From Alphaproteobacteria bacterium (GTDB lineage Bacteria > Pseudomonadota > Alphaproteobacteria > Micavibrionales > UBA2020): a stretch of DNA of 9,218 bases. Under the pieces are notes generated by a model. That model did not search any database. It saw only the letters and a list, made by a program, of their open reading frames with translations, and was not told the origin of the DNA. Below, one piece after another: positions 1 through 7,000 of this stretch; positions within the stretch are counted from its first letter, which is position 1; each line of letters starts with the position of its first letter. Position numbers and translations under genes: made by a program. Where the stretch lies: assembly GCA_020853455.1 (NCBI GenBank), contig JADYYV010000026.1, forward strand, positions 1 through 9,218. The letters are read 5' to 3'.

Positions 1-62
1 AGCCCTTGGGCATGCAGCGCCTGCGTGTCGTCGGCGAGTTGTTTGAGGAGGGGATGGGTCAT
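1..62 (-). CDS. N-terminal fragment of an unrecognised protein
   Basis: The reverse strand has an ATG at 62-60 followed by 20 open codons (MTHPLLKQLADDTQALHAQG) that run off the left edge. An A-rich, weakly Shine-Dalgarno-like AAGAGAAC precedes the start. The fragment looks like an amphipathic N-terminal helix, with no signal peptide or membrane segment. It is divergent from the TPR-methyltransferase gene, with 133 bp between the two starts. Twenty residues are too few to name a family, so no function is offered. The call rests on the plausible start, the ribosome-binding position and the open frame up to the window edge. Confidence 0.5.
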   Translation of the reverse strand, partial: MTHPLLKQLADDTQALHAQG

Positions 63-88
63 TTTTGTTCTCTTTATTATTGTTCAGA

Positions 89-117
89 AATGTAGCATGG
101 CGGGCATAAGCCCCCAA
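89..117 (-). promoter_or_regulatory. Possible sigma70-type promoter for the left-edge gene
   Basis: On the minus strand, TTGGGG (117-112) and TACATT (94-89) are separated by 17 nt and lie 27 nt before the ATG at 62. The -35 matches the consensus only in part. The spacer contains the small inverted repeat GGGC-ATAA-GCCC (roughly 102-113), which could be an operator or chance. I see no clear promoter for the plus-strand gene in 63-195; a TTTACA at 129-134 has no good -10 partner. Confidence 0.22.
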
Positions 118-195
118 GTGTCAGAATATTTACATAAAAAATAGCCACTGCAATTCATGCCTTTACAAAAACCGGTGAAAACGGAATTCTAGGCC

Positions 196-2073
196 ATGGA
201 AAACGCAAAAAAAACCGCCCCCGAAAATGACCCGCTCGCCCGCGCGAAGGCGCTGATCCGCGAAGGGAAGTATGATGTCGCCGAAATCATGCTGTCGGAG
301 GCGCTGGCCACGCATAAAACCGGCGACGCATACCGCAACCTGGCGCTGATCTTCCGCGCGCGCGGCAACACCGACCAGGCGGCGGCGTTTCTTGACGAAG
401 CGCTGGCGCTCGATGAAAACGACGATGCCGCGCTTGCGCTGATGGGCGAGCTTTATTTCGACGAAGGCGACGCGGCGCAGGCGATCGGCCATTACGTGCT
501 GGCGATTGCCAAAAATCCCGCGCAGCTGGCGTATAAGCAGCGCTTTCTTGAACTGGCGGGATCTGCCGGTTTTCACAAATATAACGATATGATCGCCGAT
601 GCCCTGCGCGCCTGCCTTGAAACGCCCGGCCTCGATGGTTCGCGCGCGCAAATTCTGTGGTACACGCTGCTGACCAGCGATCCGGAATTCAAGCAGATAT
701 ATAAATTCTCCAACAGCGGCAGCTACGTCACCTTCAACCGCAAGCCGTTCGACAAGGCGGAGGATCTAAGCCCGCTGCTGTCGCCGTTCTTCCTCGAAGG
801 CCTGAAAAAAATCACCGTCTATCATCCGGTGTTCGAAGCGTTCCTGACGCATCTGCGCCAGCGCCTTGCCGAAGACATGGGCTCGCAAAAGCCTAAATTC
901 ACGCATGAACAGTTTGCCGCGCTGGCGGGGGCGCTGGCCGTCTATGCGTTTAACGTCGAATACATTTTCGACACCACGGCGGATGAAGACGCGCTGGCCG
1001 CAAAACTGCGCGCGCGCCTTGAAACTGACGATGCCGCCGCGAAAGATGCCGCGGCAGTCGCGCTGTTCGGCTGCTATGCGTCGCTCGATACGCTCGAAAA
1101 CGCCGCCAAAATTTACGAACTGCACAAATCGGGCGCGATTGCCGATGTCGTGAAGCTGCAGGTCGCCGAACAAGCCGAACTGCTGCGCCTGCGCGACGGC
1201 GTGACGGCGCTCACCGAGATTTCCGGCGGCGTGTCGGGCGCTGTGCGCGACCAGTACGAGGAATTCCCCTATCCCAGATGGAAATTCTACAGCAAGCTTT
1301 TGGTCGATGAATCCGTCGAAGGCGTCTTGCGCGGCAGGAAGGCGAAAATCCTCGTCGCCGGCTGCGGCACGGGGCGCGAGGCGATCCAGCTGGCGGCCGC
1401 GCTGCCCGATTCATCCGTCCTCGCCGTCGATCTCAGCCGCATGAGCCTTGCCTATGCGCAAAAGCGCGGGCAGGAGGAGGGGATCGGCAATATCGACTTC
1501 AGGCAGGCCGATATCCTGAAGCTGGACGCAAGCCAGGGGCCGTTCGATTACGTGTCGTCGTCGGGCGTGCTGCACCACATGGAAAAACCCATCGACGGCT
1601 GGCGCGTGCTGACCGGCCTTTTGAAGCAGGACGGGTTGATGCGCATCGCGCTTTACAGCAAGACCGCCCGCCGCCATTTGAAAACCGCGCAGGACGCCGT
1701 GAAAAAAAGCGGCTTCGCGTCGGATGCCGCCGGCATGCGCCAGTTCCGCCGCGCAACGCCGCAACTGCTCGACCGGCAGGTCGCGCAGGATATCGGCAAC
1801 CGCCCCGATTCATACCACCTGTCGATGTACCGCGATTTGCTGTTCCATGTGCAGGAACATTGCTTCGATATTCCCGGCATCAAAGCCGCGCTCGATACGC
1901 TGGGCCTTGAATTCGTCAAGTTCGGCGTGCCGGACGGGCTGATGGCGCTCTATGCCCGCAAATTCCCGAACGACCGGGAAGGCCGCAACCTCGACAACTG
2001 GCACAGGTTCGAGCAGGAAAACCCCGACGCCTTCACGCATATGTATCATTTCTGGTGCCGCAAAAAGGCCTGA
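196..2073 (+). CDS. TPR-repeat protein fused to a class I SAM-dependent methyltransferase
   Basis: The protein has 625 residues. Residues about 12-120 form three to four tetratricopeptide repeats, helical pairs such as AEIMLSEALATH and AAAFLDEALALDEN, expected to bind a protein partner. Residues about 130-340 form a helical linker with a conserved-looking patch around FNVEYIF (252-258). A short EEFPYPRW motif (355-362) then leads into a Rossmann methyltransferase. Its SAM-binding loop is VAGCGTGREA (387-396), the acidic strand end is AVDLSRMS, and SSGVLHHM (455-462) is motif-IV/post-I-like. The domain probably methylates a small molecule, lipid or protein held by the TPR part, but the substrate cannot be read from sequence. 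No signal peptide is seen, so it is cytoplasmic. The start is fixed from upstream by an in-frame TAG at 190-192. The ribosome site is weak (GGA at 183-185). The gene stands alone and is convergent with trhO. Confidence 0.9.
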   Translation: MENAKKTAPENDPLARAKALIREGKYDVAEIMLSEALATHKTGDAYRNLALIFRARGNTDQAAAFLDEALALDENDDAALALMGELYFDEGDAAQAIGHYVLAIAKNPAQLAYKQRFLELAGSAGFHKYNDMIADALRACLETPGLDGSRAQILWYTLLTSDPEFKQIYKFSNSGSYVTFNRKPFDKAEDLSPLLSPFFLEGLKKITVYHPVFEAFLTHLRQRLAEDMGSQKPKFTHEQFAALAGALAVYAFNVEYIFDTTADEDALAAKLRARLETDDAAAKDAAAVALFGCYASLDTLENAAKIYELHKSGAIADVVKLQVAEQAELLRLRDGVTALTEISGGVSGAVRDQYEEFPYPRWKFYSKLLVDESVEGVLRGRKAKILVAGCGTGREAIQLAAALPDSSVLAVDLSRMSLAYAQKRGQEEGIGNIDFRQADILKLDASQGPFDYVSSSGVLHHMEKPIDGWRVLTGLLKQDGLMRIALYSKTARRHLKTAQDAVKKSGFASDAAGMRQFRRATPQLLDRQVAQDIGNRPDSYHLSMYRDLLFHVQEHCFDIPGIKAALDTLGLEFVKFGVPDGLMALYARKFPNDREGRNLDNWHRFEQENPDAFTHMYHFWCRKKA

Positions 2074-2089
2074 TGCCCCGCGGGCTGCG

Positions 2090-3019
2090 CTAGTTTTCTT
2101 CGGGCGTGAAACGCGCGCCGACATGCCGCGCGCCTTTTTTCTCCGCCAGTTTCACCTGCTTGTGCCGCTCCGCCGATCGTTGTTTCTTGTCGTCGCTGGT
2201 TTTGTCGTGGCAGTTGGGGCAGGCGACGCCTTCGATATATTTCGGGCTCTTGCGATCCGCATCGCCGACCGGGTGGCGGCAGGACGGGCACAGTCCGTAT
2301 GATCCCTGTTCCAGCCCGTGCTTGACCGACACGCGCTGGTCGAACACGAAACATTCGCCTTCCCACAGGCTTTTGTCGGCGGGCGTTTCCTCGAGGTATT
2401 TCAAAATCCCGCCCTTCAGGTGATAGACTTTTTCAAACCCCATCGCCTTCATGTAGGACGACGCTTTTTCGCAGCGGATGCCGCCGGTGCAGAACATGGC
2501 GACCGATTTGTTTTTCTTCGGGTCCAGCGTTTTCTGCACATAGTCCGGAAACTCCGAAAAGCTTTCGGTATCGGGGTTGACCGCGTTTTTGAACGTGCCG
2601 ATACGCACTTCGTAATCGTTGCGCGTGTCGATCACGACGGTGTCGGGGTCGCTGATGACCTTGTCCCATTCGGCGGGCGACAGGTATTCGCCCACCGCCT
2701 TGTTCGGGTCGACGCCCGCCACGCCCATCGTCACGATTTCTTTCTTGATGCGCACCTTCATGCGGTGGAACGGCTGTCCGGACGCGGCGGATTCCTTGTG
2801 CTCCAGATCCCCCAGCCCCTTCACCTTGCGGATGGCGCGCAGGACCTTGTCGATGCCGCTGCTGCTGCCTGCGATCGTGCCGTTAATGCCTTCCTGCGCG
2901 ATCAGCAGCGTGCCGCAGACGTTATTGTCGTCGCAAATTTTTTGCAGATGTTCCTTCAGCGCCTTCAAATCGGAAAGCGGCGCGAATTTATACAATGCGG
3001 CGACAAGAAATCCGGCCAT
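2090..3019 (-). CDS. trhO: tRNA uridine(34) hydroxylase, rhodanese family (TrhO/YceA, UPF0176)
   Basis: The 309-residue protein matches the TrhO family throughout. Family members use O2 to hydroxylate wobble uridine 34 to 5-hydroxyuridine, the first step toward cmo5U/mcmo5U-type modifications that widen codon reading. An N-terminal alpha/beta domain (1-100; YKFAPLSD, AQEGINGTIAGS) precedes a rhodanese domain with DTRNDYEV (131-138) and the active-site loop CTGGIRCEKAS (177-187), where C177 is the expected catalytic cysteine. A C-terminal tail carries two CxxC pairs (C244/C247 and C267/C270), likely binding zinc, then a lysine/arginine-rich end suited to tRNA. The ATG at 3019 is 5 nt after the TAA of the upstream gene. 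AAAGGG lies 14 nt upstream, inside that gene, which suggests translational coupling. Length and motifs look intact. Confidence 0.95.
   Translation of the reverse strand: MAGFLVAALYKFAPLSDLKALKEHLQKICDDNNVCGTLLIAQEGINGTIAGSSSGIDKVLRAIRKVKGLGDLEHKESAASGQPFHRMKVRIKKEIVTMGVAGVDPNKAVGEYLSPAEWDKVISDPDTVVIDTRNDYEVRIGTFKNAVNPDTESFSEFPDYVQKTLDPKKNKSVAMFCTGGIRCEKASSYMKAMGFEKVYHLKGGILKYLEETPADKSLWEGECFVFDQRVSVKHGLEQGSYGLCPSCRHPVGDADRKSPKYIEGVACPNCHDKTSDDKKQRSAERHKQVKLAEKKGARHVGARFTPEEN
2112..2140 (+). terminator. Rho-independent terminator of the methyltransferase gene, inside the trhO 3' end
   Basis: A GCGCGC arm (2113-2118), a 9-nt loop and a second GCGCGC arm (2128-2133) are followed by one C and a run of six T (2135-2140) on the plus strand. 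It begins 39 bp after the methyltransferase stop and lies within the last 17 or so codons of the convergent trhO gene. A smaller GCCC-CGC-GGGC hairpin (2075-2085) sits between the two stops but has no immediate T run. I see no equally good terminator for trhO on the minus strand. Confidence 0.55.
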
Positions 3020-3024
3020 GTGAA

Positions 3025-3489
3025 TTACAGCGGCCCTTTGGATTTTTCTTTTTTACCGGGCAGGGCGATCACGTCGAACAGGCATCGCGTGATATTGGAC
3101 GATCCGGGCGATCCGCCTTCGGTCGCCATGATGCGGTCGCCTTTTTCGGGGCGCGTGCTGGAGCACAGCTTGTAAATTTGCCGTTCGTTCGCCTCGACCG
3201 ACTTGTTGCAGTGGCTGTCGCTCGGCGCGTCCTTGGCATGCGGGCGGCGGGCGGCGATGGTGACGGAAATATGCGTTTCGCTGACCGTCATCTGCGTCGG
3301 CGTGCCGTCGGCATAGGGTGATTTTTCGACGAGCTTGAGGTAGTTGACCGTGCCGGTGATTTCACAGCTGTTGTCGCGGCTGGCGGATGCCTGCATCAGC
3401 AGCGGCGTATCGGCATGAGACGCGTTCAATACGCCGCATAGCAAGCCTGCGACGGCAAAAAACTTTAATCTGGTATAAAACTTCGCCAC
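3025..3489 (-). CDS. Small secreted cysteine-containing protein of unknown function
   Basis: The protein has 154 residues and I do not recognise its family. The N-terminus is a classical Sec signal: basic (KFYTRLK), hydrophobic (FFAVAGLLCGVLN), with probable cleavage after ASHA (residue 26). The cysteine at 18 has no proper lipobox, so it is probably not a lipoprotein. The mature part (about 128 residues) has four cysteines (42, 94, 109, 136), which could form two disulfides in the periplasm. It has beta-strand-like stretches (MTVSETHISVTIAA, TRCLFDVIALP) and a lysine-rich tail. The start is GTG (3489-3487), chosen because AAAGGG lies 6 nt upstream and the signal peptide begins at once; no ATG in this frame gives a better one. 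It is the first gene of a pair with trhO, only 5 nt away. No functional link to tRNA modification is apparent. Confidence 0.8.
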   Translation of the reverse strand: MAKFYTRLKFFAVAGLLCGVLNASHADTPLLMQASASRDNSCEITGTVNYLKLVEKSPYADGTPTQMTVSETHISVTIAARRPHAKDAPSDSHCNKSVEANERQIYKLCSSTRPEKGDRIMATEGGSPGSSNITRCLFDVIALPGKKEKSKGPL

Positions 3490-3495
3490 TCGTTT

Positions 3496-3501
3496 CCCTT
3501 T
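3496..3501 (-). promoter_or_regulatory. Shine-Dalgarno site deciding the GTG start of the secreted protein
   Basis: The minus strand reads AAAGGG, then 6 nt, then GTG. This is good spacing and supports GTG at 3489 over any internal start. The DNA further upstream (about 3503-3565) is much more AT-rich than its surroundings and probably contains the promoter, but no convincing -35/-10 pair stands out. Confidence 0.6.
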
Positions 3502-3658
3502 GCCCTTACTAATAATATTACCGATAAATGATTACTATTCCATTAGTTATAAAAACCCTTATTTAACAATGGTCTGTCGGGTAGTTTACACTCGCCGGGC
3601 ATCAACCGGCACGACGTTTTTGCATCGCGCAAGACCGCCGCCGCCGTTTTTCGCGCAT

Positions 3659-3687
3659 AAAAAAAGCCGCCGTCGCGGCAGCTTTTT
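3659..3687 (-). terminator. Hairpin terminator, best read on the minus strand
   Basis: The stem pairs AAAAAGC (3661-3667) with GCTTTTT (3681-3687), continues after one C/A mismatch as GCCG/CGGC (3669-3672 with 3676-3679), and closes on a TCG loop. The minus strand ends in seven U (complement of 3659-3665) and the plus strand in five, so it may work both ways. No annotated gene ends here. On the minus strand it lies about 170 nt upstream of the secreted-protein start, so it either ends a small RNA or acts as an early terminator in the leader of that operon. Confidence 0.65.
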
Positions 3688-3789
3688 GTGGCGCTTTCGA
3701 AAGGGTGAACATCCCGCTCACACTTCTTGAGCCTGAATAAATTGTCTCAACTTTGACCTCAGGATTCAACGTAATTTATTGTTACAACG

Positions 3790-3803
3790 CGTTTGTGACA
3801 GGC
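3790..3803. repeat. Direct repeat copy 1 (CGTTTGTGACAGGC)
   Basis: This copy matches 13 of 14 bases of the copy at 3879-3892, offset by 89 bp. Its ACAGGC half (3798-3803) also has an inverted partner, GCCTGT, at 3831-3836. It lies between the two terminators, in non-coding DNA. Confidence 0.5.
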
Positions 3804-3878
3804 CTTTGCCGCGCGAAATGAAACGCTTGCGCCTGTAAAAATTTTTTCAAAATCGCAGCCGCGATAACGCGAATGTTA

Positions 3879-3892
3879 CGTTTGCGACAGGC
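3879..3892. repeat. Direct repeat copy 2 (CGTTTGCGACAGGC)
   Basis: This is the second copy of the 14-bp repeat, differing from copy 1 by one T-to-C change. It is immediately followed by A-rich sequence and the palindrome at 3895-3906. It could be a paired protein-binding site or part of RNA folding; the sequence alone does not decide. Confidence 0.5.
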
Positions 3893-3894
3893 AA

Positions 3895-3906
3895 AAATGC
3901 GCATTT
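3895..3906. repeat. Perfect 12-bp palindrome AAATGCGCATTT
   Basis: A perfect dyad without a loop, in non-coding DNA two bases after the second direct-repeat copy. A dimeric regulator site is possible, but no neighbouring start lies at a normal operator distance. Confidence 0.4.
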
Positions 3907-3967
3907 ACGCACGAATAGCGACGAATCAAGTATTCTTCCTCCTCCTCACGCGGGAGGGAGCAAATGC

Positions 3968-4002
3968 AAAAACGCCGCAGGATTTTCTCCTGCGGCGTTT
4001 TT
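3968..4002 (-). terminator. Strong bidirectional terminator at the end of the dsbA-smc operon
   Basis: A perfect 15-bp stem (3968-3982 pairing with 3988-4002) closes on a 5-nt loop. Its GC core is flanked by five A on one side and five T on the other, so either strand yields a U-tract. It lies 19 bp past the smc stop at 4022. On the plus strand it would also end any transcript coming from the 3790-3960 region. Confidence 0.92.
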
Positions 4003-4021
4003 ATATTCGCGTGGTGGCTTA

Positions 4022-7000
4022 TTAAGCCGCTTCGCCCAGCGCCAGTTCGTGCTGTTTCAGGTCGACCGACACCAGCTGCGACACGCCGCGTTCCGACATG
4101 GTCACGCCGTAGAGGCGGTCCATGCGGGCCATGGTCATGCGATGGTGGGTGATGACGACGAAACGGGTCGCGCATTCCTTCACCAGGTCTTCCAGCAGCG
4201 TGCAGTAACGGTCGACGTTGCTTTCGTCCAGCGGGGCGTCAACCTCGTCCAGCACGCAGATGGGCGCGGGGTTGGTGAGGAACATCGCGAAGATCAGCGC
4301 GATGGAAGTCAGCGTCTGTTCCCCGCCCGAGAGGAGCGACAGCACGGCGTTTTTCTTGCCGGGCGGCTGCGCGTAAATCTCGAGGCCGGATTCAAGGGGG
4401 TCATCCGCTTCCACCAGTTTCAGGTAAGCGGAGCCGCCGTTGAACAGGCGCGTGAACAATTTTTGGAAGTGCGTGTTGACGACGTCGAACGCGGAAAGCA
4501 GGCGGGTGCGCGCTTCCTTGTTGAGGCCGTTGATGCCTTCGCGCAGTTTTTCGATCGCGGCGACCAGGTCGTCGCGTTCCGTCTGCATGCCGTTCATGGT
4601 GTCGGAAATTTCCTGCGATTCCACTTCGGCGCGCAGGTTGACGGGGCCCATATTGTCGCGTTCGCGCAACAGGCGCTCCAGCTTGCCCTGCCAGCTGCCG
4701 ATATCGCCAAGCTCGGCGACGACAAGTTCCAGCTTCGCCACCAGTTCTTCGGGCGTGCAGGTGAATTTTTCGAAGATGGTCGCTTCGATGCCGGTTGCGG
4801 TGTGCTGCGTCGTGTTCACGCTCGCTTGCGCCATCGCGCGGGCTTCTTTCGCATCCGACAGCGCCGATTCCACCGCGCGGAGTTCGCGGGAGAGGTCGTT
4901 CGCGTTGGTTTCCGAAGAAATCAGGATGTCGGCCGCTTCCTGACGCTTCGCTTCGGCGTCCGCGATATGCGACATCAGGCTTTGTTTTTCCGCTTCGATC
5001 TGCGCGGGGCGTTCGGCCAGACGGTCGAGCACTTCCTGCGCCTGCGCGATGCGGTCTTCCAGTTCCAGCAGGCGGAGGGCGACGCGTTCGATGCGGCCGT
5101 TCCAGCCGGCGATGTCGCTGGCGATCTGCGAAATGCGGCGGTTGCGGTTTTCGCCTTCGCGGCGGATTTCCGAATGCGCGGCCTGGCTGTCGGCGAGCAG
5201 CTGGCGGTTTTCGCTCAAGCTCACTTTCAGGGCGGCAACGCGTTCGCGCGCCTCTGCCGTGTCGGGCAGGGTGGCGTGGGTTTCGCGCACCTCGGTCAGC
5301 TGCGTGGAAACGACGTCGATTTCCTGCGCGGCGTTTTCGATCGAGCTTGCAAGACCGGCCAGTTTCGCGGTCACTTCGGACAGCTGGTTGGTCAGCACAG
5401 AGTGGCGGCGGCGCAGGCCGTTCAGCTGTTCTTCCGACTGGCGCGACTGTTGGCGGGCAGCGCCAACAGCATCAGCCGCTGTGTGGCGCGCCTGTTTCGC
5501 GGTGTCGGCCGCGGTGCGCGCGTCATCGACCTGAACCTGAACGGTCAGGATTTGCGCATCGAGGTCGGCCAGGCGGTTTTTCTGTTCAAGGCGGATAGCG
5601 GCCGCGTTTTCGGCATCCGCCGAAACGGTGAGGCCGTCCCAGCGCCATGCGCCGCCGTCGAGCGTGACGAGGCACTGGCCGGGCTGCAGGTCGGCCATCA
5701 GGCCTTCTGCTTCTTCCGCCGTATCGACGATGCCGATCTGCGACAGGATGCGCGACAGCGCATGCGGGCCGCGCACATATTGCGTCAGCGGTTTTGCCGA
5801 ACCGGGCAGGGCGGGGACGGTTGCGTATTCGGGCAGTTCGCGCCAGAAAATGGGCGCGTCGCCGTCGAGTGCCGCCTGCAGGTCGTCGCCGAGAGCAACA
5901 GCCAGCGCTTTTTCAAGACCCGCATCGACGTTCAGCAGGTCGATAACCGGCTGGAAGCCTTCCTGCTGGTTGCGCAGGATGCGGCGCAGGGCTTCTGCCT
6001 CCGCCGTCAGCTGCGAGAACAGGCGCTGCACGGTTTGCAGGGCTTCGTTGGTTTCCTGCGCGCGTGCATCGGCAGCGGCGCGTTCGGATTCAGCGGTATC
6101 CAGCGCGGTGGTTGCGGACGCATAGGTCTGCTCCGCCGTGATGATCTGCAGCTGGATATCGTCCATTTCGGCGCGCGCAGGTGTGGCGGCGATCAGGTCG
6201 TTATGCATCTTTTCCAGCGACTCTTTGCGCTGCTGCAATTGCGTCAGGCGGCGTTCAAGATCGTTGATCTGGCGTTCCACCGAATGGCGCTGCGCGTCTT
6301 GCGAGGCGACTTCTTCGGTCAGCACGGTCAGTTCGTTTTCGATTTTTTCGACCGCACCTTGCGCTTCTTCCTTGGTGATGCGCGCGGTTTCTTCGCGGCC
6401 GGACTGGTTTTCCGCTTCGGATTCCAGTTTCGCGTTTTCTTCGGTCAGGCGGGCGACGGTTTCGACCGCTTCGGCGCTTTGCAGGTTTTCATGCGACACG
6501 TCGGCGCTGAACTGCGCGATGAGGCTTTCCGATTTCGTGCGTTCTTCCTGCACCTGGCGCTCTTCGCTTTCGAGTCCGCCATAGGCGAGCTTCAGGCGTT
6601 GCAGGGCGGCGGCGGCCTCCGCTTCGCTCTGGCGCAGCTGCGGCAGGGATGCGGCGGCTTCGGTCTGTTGCGTGGTCAGTTCGGTCACGACCAGCATGCG
6701 GTCGCGCACGGAATTTTCAGCCGTTTCAAACGCGGCAAGCGCGGCGGTGACGGCGGTCTGGCTTTCCTGGAATTTCAGGTACAGCAAGGATCCTTCGGCG
6801 GTCTGGATATGGCCGGACAGGTTGCGGTAACGCGACGCCTGGCGCGCCTGTTTCTTCAGGCCTTCCAGCTGCACGTTCATCGCGCCCAGCACGTCTTCGA
6901 CGCGGAGCAGGTTGGTTTCGGCGGCCTTCAGTTTCAGCTCCGCCTCGTGACGGCGTGCGTGCAGGCCCGAAATGCCGGCCGCTTCCTCCAGCACCATGCG

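Larger units (their letters stand above)
3490..4021. other. 532-bp non-coding region between the trhO unit and smc
   Basis: No protein gene here is believable. A 76-codon plus-strand frame at 3500-3730 runs straight through a terminator hairpin and has no family features. The contents are an AT-rich promoter-like block (3503-3565), a hairpin terminator (3659-3687), and the palindrome CTTTCGAAAG (3694-3703). Next come overlapping divergent promoter-like pairs around 3741-3781, a near-identical 14-bp direct repeat (3790-3803 and 3879-3892), a 12-bp palindrome (3895-3906), and the smc terminator (3968-4002). The roughly 280 bp between the two hairpins could encode small RNAs. Confidence 0.7.

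Noticed and set aside
2318..3175. A 285-codon plus-strand frame opposite trhO
   Set aside because: It is a shadow of trhO and the secreted-protein gene, with composition typical of an antisense frame and no recognisable motifs.
3500..3730. A 76-codon plus-strand frame in the non-coding region
   Set aside because: It reads through the hairpin at 3659-3687, has no good ribosome site, and its product is Arg/Pro-rich without family features.
3741..3910. Possible replication origin in the AT-richer repeat region
   Set aside because: No DnaA boxes (TTATCCACA-like), no CtrA-type TTAA-N7-TTAA sites, and no origin-associated genes nearby.
3688..3967. Possible SRP RNA, 6S RNA or tmRNA
   Set aside because: A GGGAGGGAGCAA stretch at about 3952-3963 faintly recalls the SRP RNA loop, but the flanking pairing is absent. 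No 6S-like long bulged rod or tmRNA ends were found.
3964..4152. A 62-codon plus-strand frame with GGGAGGGA just before its ATG
   Set aside because: The start looks attractive, but the frame runs directly through the perfect terminator at 3968-4002 and then antisense to the smc end.
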